Notes under the pieces: generated by a model
What the model saw: the letters and a program-made list of their open reading frames with translations, nothing else
The model's database searches: none
Told to the model about the DNA's origin: nothing
Position numbers and translations under genes: made by a program
Source of the DNA: Plotosus lineatus
Lineage: Eukaryota; Chordata; Actinopteri; Siluriformes; Plotosidae
DNA: 64,000 nt
Direction: 5' to 3'
NCBI GenBank assembly: GCA_024760905.1
Contig: CM045731.1
Location: 22,876,001 to 22,940,000, forward strand
Part shown: one piece after another, positions 11,419 to 22,988 of the stretch
Layout of the letters: every line of letters starts with the position of its first letter
How positions within the stretch are numbered: position 1 is the first letter of the stretch

Positions 11419-13500
11419 CAAATGATCAAAACGAAATTCATACCGGATCGGTCGAGGCCCGGGTTAACAATGACCGCCATCAGTGCTGTTAACCAACAGG
11501 GTGCTGGTAGAAATTGGACTACTGTTGGTCGAAGAAGGAGAGGTGGGAGGCGTGTCCATAGGCAGAGAGGAAAGGCGTGAGTCTAGGACTGAGAGTAGGG
11601 ATTTTGAATGTTGGAACTATGAAAGAAAAGCTAGAGAGCTGGTTGACATGATGCAGAGGAGGAAGGTAGACATACTGTGTGTTCAGGAGACCAGATGGAA
11701 AGTTACCAAGGCTAGAAGCTGGGTTTAAGCTGTTTTATCATGGTGTGGATGGGAAGAGAAATGGAGTAGGGGTCATCTTGAAGGAGGGGTTTGCCAGGGA
11801 TGTTTGAGAAGTGAAGAGAGTGTCAGAGTGATGAGTCTCAAGTTAGAAATTGAAGGCGTGATGGTCAGTGTTGTGAGTGCTTATATTCCACAGGCAGGAT
11901 GTACGTTCGAAGAGAAGGAGAGATTCTAGAGTGAGTTAGATGAAATGATGCAGAGTACCCCCAGAGGTGAAAGAGTGGTCATTGGTGCAGACTTCAATGG
12001 ACATGTTGGTGCAGGCAACGGAGGGGACGAGGAAGTGATGGGCAGGTTTGGTATCCAGGACAGGAACACAGAAGGACAGATGTTGATAGATTTTTCAAAA
12101 AGGATGGAAATGGCTGTGGTGAATACTTTATTCCAGAAGAGACAGGAGCATAGCGTGACTTATAAAAGCGGAGGTAGGAGCTCACAGGTAGACTACATCT
12201 TGTGTTGGCGATGTAATTTGAAGGAAGTCAATGACTGCAAAGTAGTAGTGGGTGAGAGTGTTCCCAATTAGCATAGGATGGTGGTGTGCAGGATGACGCT
12301 GATGGTGAAGAAGGTGAAAAAGGCAAAGGCAGAGCAGAAGACAAAGTGGTGGAAGCTGAAAAAGAAAGAGTGTCGTGTTGTCTTCAAGGAGGAGTTGAAA
12401 CAGGCTTTGGGTAGTCAGGAAGTGCTTCCAGATGACTGGACAACCACAGCCAATGTGATCAGGGAGACCGGTAGGAGAGTACTTGGTGTGTCCTCTGGAA
12501 GGAAAGTAGATAAGGAGACTTGGTGGTGGAATGAGGAAGTGCAGGAGTGTGTACAAAGGAAGAGGTTAGCAAAGAAGAAGTGGGACACAGAGAGGACTGA
12601 AGAGAGTAAACAGGAGTACAGGGAGACACCGCGTAAGGTGAAGGTAGCAGTGTCATAGGCCAAACAGAGGGTGTATGATGACTTGTATGCGAGGCTGAAC
12701 AGTAAAGAGGGAGAAAATTATCTATACAGGTTGGCACAGCAGAGAAATAGTGATGGGAAAGAAGGTGCAGCAAGTTGGTGATTAAAGACAGAGAGAGAAA
12801 TGTATTGACTGATGACAGAAGTGTGCTGGGAAGGTGGAGAGATTACTTTGTAGAGTTGATGAATGAGGAAAATGAGAAAGAAAAAAAGAGTAGAAGGGGT
12901 GACCGTTGAGGACCAGGAAGTAGCAAAGATTAGTAAGGGTGAAGTGAGGAGGGTATTGAAGAGGATGAAGAATGGAAAGGCAGTTGGTCCTGATGACATA
13001 CCGGTGGAGGTATGGAAGTGTCTAGGGGACGTAGCAGTAGATTTTCTGACAAGAACATTCAACAGGGTCTTAGAAAGTAAGCAGATGCCGGAGGAATGGA
13101 GGAGAAGTCTGCTTGTGCCCATTTTTAAGAACAAGGGAGACGTGCAGAGTTGTGGCAACTACAGAGGGATAAAATTGATGAGCCAGCCAATGAAGTTATG
13201 GGAAAGAATAGTGGAAGCTAGACTAAGAGCAGAGGTCAGCATTTGTGAACATCAGTTTGGTTTCATGCCAAGAAATAGCACCACAGATGCAGTGTTTTCT
13301 TTGAGGATGTTAATAGAAAAGTACAGAGAAGGTCAGAAGTAGCTGCATTATGCCTTTGTGGATCTGGAGAAAGCATATGACGGGGTGCCGAGAGAAGAAC
13401 TGTGGTATTGTATGAGGAAGTCTGGAGTGGCAGAGAAGCATGTTTAGGTGGTGCAGGACATATATGAGAGATGTCAGACAGTGGTGAGGTGTGCTGTCGG
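11419..13500 (+). mobile_element. RTE-like LINE copy R1
   Basis: This starts in the 5' leader (aattcataccggatcggtcg). The AP-endonuclease includes VDILCVQETRW near 11,670-11,700 and VVIGADFNGHVGAGN near 11,975-12,020. The RT begins with [31 protein letters not shown] and [18 protein letters not shown] near 13,350-13,410. The element stops at 13,500 before RT motif C, where it meets the flank of zinc-finger gene 1. Several frameshifts and stops (for example at 11,728 and 12,271) make it inactive. The protein resembles what automated annotation often calls craniofacial development protein 2-like endonuclease/RT. Confidence 0.82.
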
Positions 13501-13524
13501 CATATTATATATATTGTATTTATG

Positions 13525-13778
13525 GGGGGGGGGGGTTTGAACTCCCGCTCCTTCGAGCGTGATGACGTTGTATGATACGATGTTCCGACGAACATATGCA
13601 CATATGCATTTCATTAGAGGCTTAGTGTTAAAAAGGAAGTTCTCACAGTGAAGTCTCATCAGTGTGATTTGTGAGGCGCTTCACCGAAAGTAGGCAAGTG
13701 ACACACGGAGCTTGAGAGACGAAGCACGGCTTATCCGGACTTTCGATCTTTCAAGTAAACAAGTGATGGTTGAGTACT
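13525..13778 (+). other. Conserved 5' flank of zinc-finger gene 1
   Basis: This stretch is about 85-90% identical by eye to 35,930-36,160, the flank of the second zinc-finger exon. It starts at ctcccgctccttcgagcgtg. It may hold the promoter or a non-coding first exon, but no open frame or splice donor is clear. It also contains one arm of the repeat that forms a hairpin at 36,113-36,205. Confidence 0.5.
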
Positions 13779-13983
13779 CCATTCTTTTCTTTTCTTTTAT
13801 TGTTTAGTAATTTATACTATTTATGTATCTATTTATTTATTTACTTATATAATATATGTATGTGTGTATGTTTGTACTTGTATCTATTTTTGCACCCCCT
13901 ACTGATGGTACCTCAAGAGCCTGTAACAGTGAATTTCTCCATTGTGAGATTAATAAAGCTGTATCTTATCTTATCTTATCTTA
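13779..13983 (+). mobile_element. LINE 3' tail insertion ending in (TTATC)n
   Basis: This 205-bp stretch is absent from the other zinc-finger flank. It ends gtgaatttctccattgtgag, taataaagctgtatcttatc and further TTATC copies. That is the tail of L2/Rex-like LINEs in fish (family knowledge). It is a severely 5'-truncated copy. Confidence 0.7.
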
Positions 13984-14415
13984 CTAAACAAGTAACAAGT
14001 GTGCTTTTTCTACATAGATGTGATACAGCAATGCCATTTCTTTTTCAAGTACTTTAACCTTTCAAACCCTCTCCAAAAGTTATGAAATTACTAATCTTTT
14101 GGAGAGGTAATTGATACGTTAGAGATTTCTAGGTTCCTTTTATTGTTGTAGAAATAATTAATTTTAACTTAGTTTGAACACTGAAATTGTGGAAGAGTAC
14201 AAGAAGAAAGAATACACTTGTAAAATATCGTTATATCAGTGTGTACTTGCAATTCTTAAGATATTTTGATATTTTGAAGATTTTTTGAGTTTTTTTCATC
14301 CATGGCCAATCTCATGCTTGAGTTCCAGTCAATAAGAATATGGATTAAAAAAATTATAGTATATAAGTATATATTTATAATTACTGTGTAATCTTTTTAT
14401 TTTAATGTTTTCCAG
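13984..14415 (+). other. Intron upstream of zinc-finger exon 1
   Basis: This is AT-rich sequence, closely matched by 36,920-37,189. It ends in a pyrimidine-rich tract and acceptor ttttccag immediately before the ATG of the zinc-finger exon. No upstream coding exon was found in the window. Confidence 0.6.
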
Positions 14416-15702
14416 ATGTACAACTGCTCTGAGTGTGGGATGAATTTTGCCCAATTTCCTAGTTTCAAAAAACATAAACGTCTCCACAAAGGGGAGAAGC
14501 CTTATGACTGCAAACAGTGTGGGAAGAATTTTACTTGGCAGAGCCATCTCCAACAGCATGAGCGTATCCACACAGGAGAAAAACCATATTGCTGTGAACA
14601 GTGTGGGAAGAGTTTTACTTATAGTAGTGGTCTCCAACACCATGAACGTGTCCACACAGGAGAAAAACCATATTGCTGCGAACAGTGTGGGAAGAGTTTT
14701 ACTTGTAGGAGTCATCTCCAACACCACGAGCGTATCCACACAGGAGTCAAGCCTTATTACTGCAAGCAGTGTGGGAAGAGTTTCTCATGGCAGAGTAATC
14801 TTCAAAGGCATGAGCGAATCCACTCGGGAGAGAAACCATATTCCTGCAAACAGTGCGGGAAGAGTTTTACTCATCAGACTTCTCTCCGACAGCATGAGCA
14901 TATCCACACAGGAGACGAGCCATATGACTGCGAACATTGTGGCAAGAGTTTTGTTCATCAGACTTTACTTCAACGCCACAAAATTTCTCACACAGGAGAA
15001 AAACCATATTCCTGCAAAGATTGTGGGAAGAGTTTCTCAAAGCGGAGTCATCTCCAACAGCATGAGCGTATCCACACAGGAGATAAGCCATATTACTGCG
15101 AACAGTGCGGGAAGAGTTTTACTCATCAGACTTCTCTCCGACAGCATAAGCGTATCCACACAGGAGACAAGCCTTATGACTGCAAACAGTGTGGGAAAAG
15201 TTTCTCACAGCAGAGTAATCTCCAAAAGCATGAGTGGACCCACACAGGAGAAAAGCCGTATCACTGCAACTACTGCGGAAAGAGTTTTACTTATCAGACT
15301 TCTCTCCAACAGCATAAGGGTATCCACACAGGAGTCAAGCCTTATTACTGCGAACAGTGTGGGATGAGCTTCTCACAGCAGAGTAATCTCCGACAGCATG
15401 AGCGGATCCACACAGGAGAGAAGCCGTATTCCTGTGAATGGTGTGGGAAGAGTTTTTCTCGGCAGAGCTCTTTTCAAGTCCACAAACGTATCCACACAGG
15501 GAGAAACCAAATTACTGCCAACGGTGCGGGAGGTTTTTTACTCAGCGGCGCTTTCTCCAACACCATCATTGTTTCAGAACCCGGAGAAATCTCCACAGCC
15601 AAGAGCAGAGTTAGTCAGCACAGTCCCTGTATTTCTATGGACAATTTGGGTGGTGCTGTCACCAAGAAAGACCATTTTGTGAACAAAAGTGCGTCAACAT
15701 AA
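14416..15702 (+). CDS. C2H2 zinc-finger protein, terminal exon, 13 fingers
   Basis: A 428-codon open frame follows a splice acceptor (tttccag/atg at 14,414-14,415). It encodes 13 tandem Kruppel-type fingers of 28 residues with H-T-G-E-K-P linkers, starting with YNCSECGMNF. Each finger keeps C-x2-C and H-x3-H. Helices recur (HQTSLRQ in fingers 6 and 9), which indicates internal duplication. This is a putative nuclear DNA-binding factor; its target is unknown. No KRAB, SCAN or BTB domain is visible; an N-terminal exon may lie upstream and was not found. After finger 13 a one-base deletion in the H-T-G-E-K-P linker (about 15,497) shifts frame, giving a 63-residue tail starting ITANGAGG. A further degenerate finger (YCQRCGRFFTQRRFLQ) persists in another frame. 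The paralog at 37,190 has the same shift. Confidence 0.88.
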   Translation: MYNCSECGMNFAQFPSFKKHKRLHKGEKPYDCKQCGKNFTWQSHLQQHERIHTGEKPYCCEQCGKSFTYSSGLQHHERVHTGEKPYCCEQCGKSFTCRSHLQHHERIHTGVKPYYCKQCGKSFSWQSNLQRHERIHSGEKPYSCKQCGKSFTHQTSLRQHEHIHTGDEPYDCEHCGKSFVHQTLLQRHKISHTGEKPYSCKDCGKSFSKRSHLQQHERIHTGDKPYYCEQCGKSFTHQTSLRQHKRIHTGDKPYDCKQCGKSFSQQSNLQKHEWTHTGEKPYHCNYCGKSFTYQTSLQQHKGIHTGVKPYYCEQCGMSFSQQSNLRQHERIHTGEKPYSCEWCGKSFSRQSSFQVHKRIHTGRNQITANGAGGFLLSGAFSNTIIVSEPGEISTAKSRVSQHSPCISMDNLGGAVTKKDHFVNKSAST

Positions 15703-15809
15703 AGCCATCAGCATATAATTGGAAACTATTGCACAAAATTATAATGTTGTTTGGGATTTTTAAGCACCTATGGATTTTTATAAAACTATTAATGAAGTTG
15801 TTTATTTGC
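15703..15809 (+). other. 3' flank of zinc-finger gene 1
   Basis: This runs to the RTE junction at ggaagtcagtg and is nearly identical to 38,141-38,289. No AATAAA signal is visible. Confidence 0.5.
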
Positions 15810-17000
15810 TCTGGAAGTCAGTGACTGCAAAGTAGTAGCGGGTAAGAGTGTTGCCAAACAGCATAGGGTGGTGATGTGCAGGATGATGCTGATGGTGAAG
15901 AAGGTGAATAAGGCAAAGGCAGAGCAAAAGATAAAGTGGTGGAAGCTGAAAAAGGAAGTGTGTCGGGTTGTCTTCAAGGAGGAGTTGAAACAGGCTTTGG
16001 GTGGTCAGGAAGTGCTTACAGATGACTGGACAACTCCAGCTAATGTGATCAGGGAGGCAGGTAGGAGAATACGTGGTGTGTCATCTGGAAGGAGAATAGA
16101 TAAGGAGACTTAGTGGTAGAATGAGAAAGTGCAGGAGTAAGTACAAAGGTAGAGGTGAGCTAAGAAGTGGGACATTGAGAGGACCGAAGAGAGTAAACAG
16201 GAGTACAGGGAGACAGCATAAGGTAAAGATAGCGATGTCAGAAGTGTGCTGAGAAGATGGAAAGAGTACTTTGAAGAGCTGAGGAATGAGGAAAATGGGA
16301 GAAAAAAAAAAGAGTAGATGAGGTGACCGTTGAGGACCAGAAAGAAGCAAAGATTAGTGGGGGTGAAGTGAGGAGGGCATTGAAGAGGATGAAGAATGGA
16401 AAGGCAGTTGGTCCTGATGATATACCGGTGGAGGTATGGAAGTATCTAGGGGAGGTAGCAGTAGATTTTCTGACAAGAACATTCAACAGGGTCTTAGAAA
16501 GTAAGCAGATGCCGGAGGAATGGAGGAGAAGTGTGATGCTGCCCATTGTTAAGAACAAGGGCGACGTGCAGAGTTGCAGCAACTACAGAGGGATAAAGTT
16601 GATGAGCCATACGATGAAGTTATGGGAAAGAATAGTGGAAGCTGGACTAAGGGCAGAGGTTAGCATTTGTGAACAACAGTTTGGTTTCATGCCAAGAAAG
16701 AGCACCACAGATGCAGTGTTTGCCTTGAGGATGTTAATAGAGAAGTACAGAGAAGGTCAGAAGGAGCTGCATTGTGCCTTTGTGGATCTGGAGAAAGCAT
16801 ATGACAGGGTGCCGAGAGAGGAACTGTGGTATTGCATGAGGAAGTCTGGAGTGACACAGAAGTATGTGAGAGTGGTTCAAGACATGTATGAGAGATGTAA
16901 GACAGTGGTGAGGTGTGCTGTCGGCATGACCGAAGAGTTTAAGGTGGAGGTAGGACTACATCAAGGGTCAGCTCTGAGCCCCTTCTTGTTTGCCAACTTG
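15810..17000 (+). mobile_element. RTE-like LINE copy R2 (5'- and 3'-truncated)
   Basis: It begins mid-endonuclease at ggaagtcagtgactgcaaag, at the same 5' junction as R4 after the second zinc-finger gene. The insertion therefore predates the duplication. RT motifs read [54 protein letters not shown] and [13 protein letters not shown] in one frame from 16,323 to 17,015. It stops before catalytic motif C and abuts a Tc1-like fragment. Confidence 0.82.
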
Positions 17001-17049
17001 CTAATAAGTAACTGAACCATCACATTTAATATTTTGGTTTTCTATCCTT

Positions 17050-17495
17050 TCCCAGCTTTGTACAAATCAACAATTCTTGATCGCAGGTCTTCAGACAGCT
17101 CTTTTGAGCGAGCCATGGTGCACATCAGACAATGCCTCTCATCAAGACAATTCTTACTAGGTGTGTGTTTTATTGTGGGCAGGGCAGCTTTAAGCCACTC
17201 ATCAGTGATTGGGCACACACCTGACTTAAATGGTTTGGTAAAAATTTGTTTCAATGGCTCTTTAAGTCTCCTTAGGCAGAGGGTTCAGTTACTTATTCCT
17301 CCCCCTTCTGTCATTGTTTGCATGCTATCCTCATTAAAATATGAAAACCTATAAATGTTTGGGTGGTTTTAGTTAAAGCAGACATTGTTTTTTCATCTGT
17401 GTGATTTTGACAAAGATCAGATCACATTTGATGGTGATTTTATGCAGAAATGTGAGAAATTCCAAAAGGTTCTGATAATTTTTAATACCACTGTA
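17050..17495 (-). mobile_element. Tc1-like transposon 5' fragment with N-terminal HTH
   Basis: On the minus strand ATG at about 17,115 opens MARSKELSEDLRSRIVDLYK, the first helix-turn-helix of Tc1-like transposases, and hits a stop after KAGKG. The upstream leader and a terminus ending in acagtggtattaaaaattat near 17,490 are the normal 5' end of such elements. The catalytic DDE region is absent. Confidence 0.7.
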
Positions 17496-17667
17496 CTGCT
17501 GTAAAGCACTCGTACTCAAGTCTTTTTCAATTTTTATTTCAGTACAGTACCTAAGTTAATATTTAGAATGTTTGTGCGTGAGATTTTATGTTCTGTAGCA
17601 TGTTTGACAAGCAATACCAAAAGGATAAATTTTATTATGCTTCATGTCCTTTTACATTGAACTTGGA
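17496..17667 (+). mobile_element. Tigger-like element internal fragment
   Basis: The segment gtaaagcactcg followed by agtctttttcaatttttatt recurs at about 45,105-45,215 and partly at 40,440-40,540, inside or beside elements with cagtaggccct ends. It immediately precedes the L2-like 5' leader in both duplication units. Confidence 0.5.
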
Positions 17668-18120
17668 GTGACGTCTCCAAGATGGCGATGCCTAGAGGGC
17701 GACGTCGTGGAGTTCTCAGAGTCAAATTGTTTCTTTGTTCATTTTAATTTGTTTTATTTGTTCATGTTTTGCACTATGCTCCTCTATGACCGGTCAACCC
17801 TACTACAGCTATGAGATTGGAGTCTTGGGGCGTGTATAACTAAGCACACGCAACTCCTGAGCTAATGTGCTACGGTAGCTCAATGCTAGCTGCACCCCGG
17901 CTAACAATAAGCCCAGGCGGAGTTCTCAGGGTCATTTTTCTTTTTCTTTGTTGTATTGTTTGTTCATGTTTTGCACTATGCTCGTCTGTGACCAGTCGAC
18001 TCTACTACAACTATGAAATCAGAGTCTCCGAGCATGTATAACTAAGCACGCTCAACTCCTGAGCTCATATGTTCTGGTAGATCAGTGCTAGCCACACCCC
18101 GGCTAACACTAAGCCCAGGT
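17668..18120 (+). mobile_element. L2-like LINE 5' leader with two tandem monomers
   Basis: It starts at a ccaagatggcgatgcc motif. Two roughly 205-bp units follow, both starting ggagttctcag, at 17,709 and 17,919. Both run through gttcatgttttgcactatgct and end taagcccagg. The matching leader at 45,280-45,540 continues into the endonuclease start, so this is the 5' UTR of an L2-like LINE. Repeated 5' monomers are a promoter architecture known from some LINEs; a promoter role here is inferred. Confidence 0.65.
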
Positions 18121-18245
18121 GGGGTTGGGGCCGAACGACAACTCCGGCACTTGGGATTCCAGGGGATGAAGGCAGTGTAGCCGGCTGGTGCAATGGCCTC
18201 GTCGGGTGTACTCTCCTTGAGCCATGTTTCATCAGATGCAAACAT
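18121..18245 (-). mobile_element. Inverted L2-like endonuclease start
   Basis: The minus strand encodes ETWLKESTPDEAIAPAGYTA, the beginning of the LINE endonuclease. The same peptide is on the plus strand at 45,640-45,700 (ETWLEESTPDEVIAPASITA). It is inverted relative to the leader next to it. Such 5' inversions typically arise during target-primed reverse transcription. Confidence 0.7.
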
Positions 18246-18284
18246 GTTTCATCTACAAGAACCATTGCATCACTAAAAAAAAAA

Positions 18285-18463
18285 AAAAGGCCGCTTATTT
18301 ACTCATATCAGAAGCACTCCGGGCTCACAGGGGTAGAGAGTTAAACCAGCTTTAACCTGAATGACGGGAGAATCTGCCTAAGGTATAGTCCTGCAACGGT
18401 CCAGTCCCCTCAGGTACCCAGTGGGTACCATTGCAAAAATGCTTTTTTGGGATTGAAAATTAC
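18285..18463 (+). repeat. Shared segment preceding the L2-like insertion
   Basis: This matches the reverse complement of about 53,877-54,045. In that other copy it is joined directly to sequence matching 20,027 onward, which shows what the locus looks like without the L2-like LINE. Confidence 0.75.
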
Positions 18464-19900
18464 ATAGATGAAAATTAACAGTCATGGCTGTGGGGGGATG
18501 GAGTGATTTTGTCTGTGTGCTCTTTTGGACATGGCTATCGTTGCATTAATAAGCTACATTGAGAGTCTCAGTGTGTTTGATGTGCTGTGTTAGTGAAGGG
18601 AGCATGCCACCATGCCCTTGTGCGTTCAACACCATACTACTGAGCAGACTGAATGGGATGCTGACAGACCTTGCTATACTGACCCCCACCTACAACTGGA
18701 TTTCCTCACTGACAGACCACAGGTGGTGAGGATGGGAAGGACGGTTTCACCGAAGCTCACAGTTAGCACAGGATCACCACAGGGTTTCTGCCTCAGTCCG
18801 AAACTCTTCACCCTTTACACACACGACTGTGTCTCCACCCAGGAAAATGCCACCATCATAAAGTATGCTGACGACATCACCATCCTGGGCCTTATTAAGA
18901 GCGAGGACGAATCGGGCTGCAGGAGTCTAGCGAACAACATTCTTATCTCTGGAGAGGATAACAACCTCAGTGTAAACACAGATAAGACAAAATAAATAAT
19001 AATGGACTTTGGACCCCCCACCCACCACTCTTCATCAAAGGGACTGAGGTGGAGAGGGCTGACAGCTGTAGGTTCTTGGGACTGCAAATAACATCGGACC
19101 TGAGCTGGGCTTTGAACACTAGGGTAATAGTGAAAAAAGCCCAGCAGAGATGCTATTTCATCAGGATGCTCAGGAAAGCTGGCCTGCACTGTCTCCCTCT
19201 CCTCCAGGTCTCCAAAGGGTTGATTGAAAGCATCCTTACTACATGGATGACTTTGTGGTACGACAACACTATGCAGAAAGAGAGGAAGGCTCTGCAAGGA
19301 ATCATAAGGACTGCAGCGAGGATTATTGGGACTGAACTTCCTACCATAAACAGAATATACACACAGCGCTGTTACAAAAGAATAGAAAAGATCATCAAAG
19401 ACACATAGCATTCAGCTCACTCCCAACTTCAACACAAACACTGCACATACAACCTGAGGCACAGATGGGCGGACAGTATTGTCACACATAGAACACGTTT
19501 CTTTAACAGCTTCTTTCCTGCTGCAGTGAGACTCCTGAGCCGAACAAAATGATGGGCATAGTGCGACATATATACAGTATATATATAAATATATAACTGA
19601 AAAAATATAATTTGTTATTGTGTTTAATGACTTTGTTGTTGCATCTACTGACTCACTTATTTATTGAATTATTATTTTTATTATTATTATTATTATATTT
19701 TACTATAATGGAACTGTTTACTGGGCCTGTGTAAGGTCCTTTTTAAACACAGGACTTAGGTAATTATTCTATTGAAGTACTGTGTGTGTTTTTGCTGTTC
19801 TGATCCTTTCTGTTTTTTCCACAGCTTGACTCTTTGCACGACCGCACAAGAAATTCCTATGTGTGTAAAAACACAAATGGCAAAAAAGAATCTTAAATCT
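18464..19900 (+). mobile_element. L2/Rex-like LINE (copy 2), RT to 3' end
   Basis: RT coding remnants run 18,612-19,408 in two frames. They contain VSTGSPQGFCLSPKLFTLYT (motif B region), catalytic YADD at 18,864-18,875, then FLGLQITSDLSW and KKAQQRCYFIRMLRKAGL. Stops at 18,993-18,995 and a frameshift near 19,040 break the frame. The 3' UTR ends near 19,895. It is the paralog of 1-800. The 5' half (endonuclease) is absent. The inverted copy near 53,877 lacks 18,464-20,026, consistent with the insertion span. Confidence 0.82.
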
Positions 19901-20365
19901 TGTGCTCATGGCAAGGAGTGTTCTCGCCATCCCAGCAGCAGCGCAGCAAGCGAGAGAGACTTTTCCGCAGCCTGGGTTTGTAATCACAGCTGAAGTAAGA
20001 GGCGTGGATGAGATCTTGTTTATGCACAGCAATCTACGAATTAAATAACTCTCCTCCCAGTGAAAAAATAAAAGACTGGGTCTGGTTCAGTCTCCACTCT
20101 GAGAATGGGGTCAGTGCAGTATTAAGCATTAATATTATTTGAAAGAATATTGAGCATACTCTTAAAATAAGTCTTCATATACCTTTCTGTGTTGCTGTCA
20201 TTTTTGTAAATTAAAACAATGTCAAAACAACATTAATATAATGAAGAAAAAGAAGATCCCATGAAGTGAGTGATGGTGAGGCAGGCTACCCAACATCTGG
20301 CAGCACCCCGTCCTGCCCTTTGTAGGATAGCTGTTCTTTTTCTTTATAAAAATACAAGAAGGACT

Positions 20366-20706
20366 CAAATACATTCATTCGTTTTCTGAACCGCTTCATC
20401 CTATTAAGGGTCGTGAGGAGGCTGTCGCCCATCCCAGTTGACGAGGGCAGAGTACACCTTGGACAGCTCACCAGGCCATTGCAGGGCAGGAAGAGACTGA
20501 TTGTTATGCAGCTCTTCTTGTCAAAATTCAGTAATGGTTCTTTTCCAGCCACGCACCATAGATAGTGAGAGACATGGCCAGCCTTCGATAATCCAGTTCG
20601 CTGCACTGGGGGGGAGTGACAACCCATGGAGAGTAGTGCTTGAAGCCCCAACCTTAGGATCAGTAAACCAGCACCTTTTTTCCATCAGGCCATCAATGCC
20701 TCAAAC
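20366..20706 (-). mobile_element. tRNA-related SINE, orthologous to 1,300-1,622
   Basis: Same orientation, position and tail as the unit 1 SINE. Both lie between the same flanking sequences, so the insertion came before the duplication. Confidence 0.6.
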
Positions 20707-22158
20707 CTAATAGACATTGGGAATTTTCATTGAAAGTAACTTTTTATTCATCATCTTTTTCTGAATCTAAATACTTTTTGCGAGCAGAAGAGGCTCTTTG
20801 AAGGGCAAAGGTTGCCAACTGCACTAGGAGATTTTCTTCCTAAACAATATCAGTCCTGTATTTTTTTTTTAATGATTTTTTTTCTTCAGTTTTTTTTTTG
20901 TGGGGGATTGGTGACGCTAATCCTTACTCAAACAGTTGGTGGCAGTAGTGCAGCTCAACACAGGTTGCCTCCCGTTGTCAAAGAAGAAAGATACGTGACG
21001 TCGGGTTAGGGGCGTGGTTTCTTCCTGTCCACTGAAAGTGCGAAGCTGGGATGTGAGCGTTCGGAAGAAGATTTATATTTACCGAGTGTTGTGTACAAAT
21101 TCAGGGTATGTGCTAGTTGTTACATTTCTTTATACTTTTATTCCATTCGTTATCTCGAAGTATTTTTTTTCTTTTAAAACAATATGATGTATTTTCGTGC
21201 AGGTCGTCACCTTGTATTGATGATAGTGTTTTAAGTCCGTTCAAGTACGGGATTCTGAGCCGGTTCTGTAGTTTCGGGCTTCCTTCAGGTGTGAATCGGG
21301 GGCGGGACGCAACGCGTTTCGAGCGGATAAGGAGCACAGTACATTGATTTAATAAAGTCCTTGTACAGTGTTAATTCAATAAGGCCAGCATTAAAATATA
21401 TCTTTGTTGGCGCCGAAATTGCACATAAAACCCCCACCTGAGCATTCACAGACGAAAAAAAAAAAAATTGCCACGGTTCCCCGTCCGGCACCTTACGGGA
21501 TTTATTTTTTGCACTTCGTACGCCACCTATTGGGAATGAAGTGAAACATTCTGCTGTGTGTTTCGCAGACGATACCCGTTTAACTCCGATGAAAATTGAG
21601 CCCCGACCAATGACGTGGAAGAAAAGCGAGAGTACATGCATACCGCCATGGTCAAAAGGCTATGACTTCTGGTTAGGGCAAAAAGCATGGTAAACAGACA
21701 CACATCGATATGGAAAACGGTGCGATAAATCTAAATACTTAGGATGTTTGGATCCCTGGAGAAATATACTGTAATCTAAACATTTGCAGCATGCCCAGGA
21801 AGGTTTGGAATATACTTCGACACAATAGGAGGTACAGACCATAATATCCACATGCCAAACATGTCAACTGCCACGCCCACCTCTCTTGTCTTGGTATCCT
21901 GTAGCAGGGATTTCAATTGATTTATTCCACAAATTGAAAGGATTTTTTCGGACACTTTTTGTAAAAACAAACGGCACTACACATTTAATAACCACAAACA
22001 CAGTTCAGCTACACATGTAATATTACAGACGCTTTTACGTTATTTTTTCAAAAAAAAAAAAGGCAAATTGAGTTTAGACATACCTACATAGTATGCTGAC
22101 GTAATGATGCTGCATCCATTGTTTACAAACGTGCCCCTCCTCCTTCCCAGATCAGTTT

Positions 22159-22439
22159 TCAGTCGGCCCCGACTTACGAAATTAATCCATTCCAGAGCCC
22201 ACTTTGTATTGTGGGGATTTCGTAAGTAGGGGTTGTGTCTTGCATGTTAAACGCCTAATTCGTTCCAAGATTCAAGTCTTCGGAATGGATAAACCCTTTA
22301 AAAATGATAAAAGTACACTAATTTTGTATGAAATATGTGTTAAAAGTAAAATAAAATTATTTATTCAACAATTTAAGCATTTTATGAACATATTTATTAG
22401 TTAAACCATTATTAAACATTTTTTATTAACACACACAAC

Positions 22440-22480
<41 letters not shown>

Positions 22481-22873
22481 CGGGCCACGCCCACAAGAGG
22501 TGACTTCAAAGCGCATTCCCTTCTTGACAAACTCAACTTTAATTTGATATCTTGAGGGATCAGAATTCCAGATAAGCTCAAATGTGCCCACATTTATTAA
22601 ACATGTACTGAATTAAACAACTTAAGAAACTAAACTAAAGAGTTAAGCTTCCTTCCGTCTCTATCTGGGAGGCCAGCAGGGCGGGATGTTGAAAGACAGC
22701 CAATGAGAGAGCCACTCGCACGTCTTGTGAGATTTTGATTGGAATGTTTGAACTTTGAATGTCTTTTCGTAAGAGGGGGCTGTTTCGTATCTCAGGGACG
22801 GAAACTTAAGAAAATGTTTTTCGTAACCCGGGGATTTTGTACACAGGGGTATTCGTAAGTTTGGGGCCGACTG

Positions 22874-22874
<1 letters not shown>
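22159..22874. mobile_element. MITE with cagtcggcccc ends
   Basis: Left end tcagtcggccccgacttacg pairs with the right end at about 22,855-22,874 (cgtaagtttggggccgactga). Inner sequence has scattered cgtaag motifs and a CT microsatellite. The end structure resembles Tigger/pogo MITEs, but the flanks look like ttt rather than a clear TA. Related ends occur near 23,690 and 51,620. Confidence 0.65.
22441..22477. repeat. (CT)n microsatellite
   Basis: Alternating CT tract inside the MITE. Confidence 0.95.
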
Positions 22875-22919
<45 letters not shown>

Positions 22920-22925
22920 CATACA

Positions 22926-22984
<59 letters not shown>
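22875..22984. repeat. (TA)n and (CATA)n microsatellites
   Basis: Two TA runs at about 22,878-22,916 and 22,934-22,984 are separated by catacatacatata. Confidence 0.95.

Positions 22985-22988
<4 letters not shown>

Noticed and set aside
14447..15367. Second long frame inside the zinc-finger exon (Ser/Val-rich repeats)
   Set aside because: It is the shifted-frame shadow of the 84-bp finger repeat.
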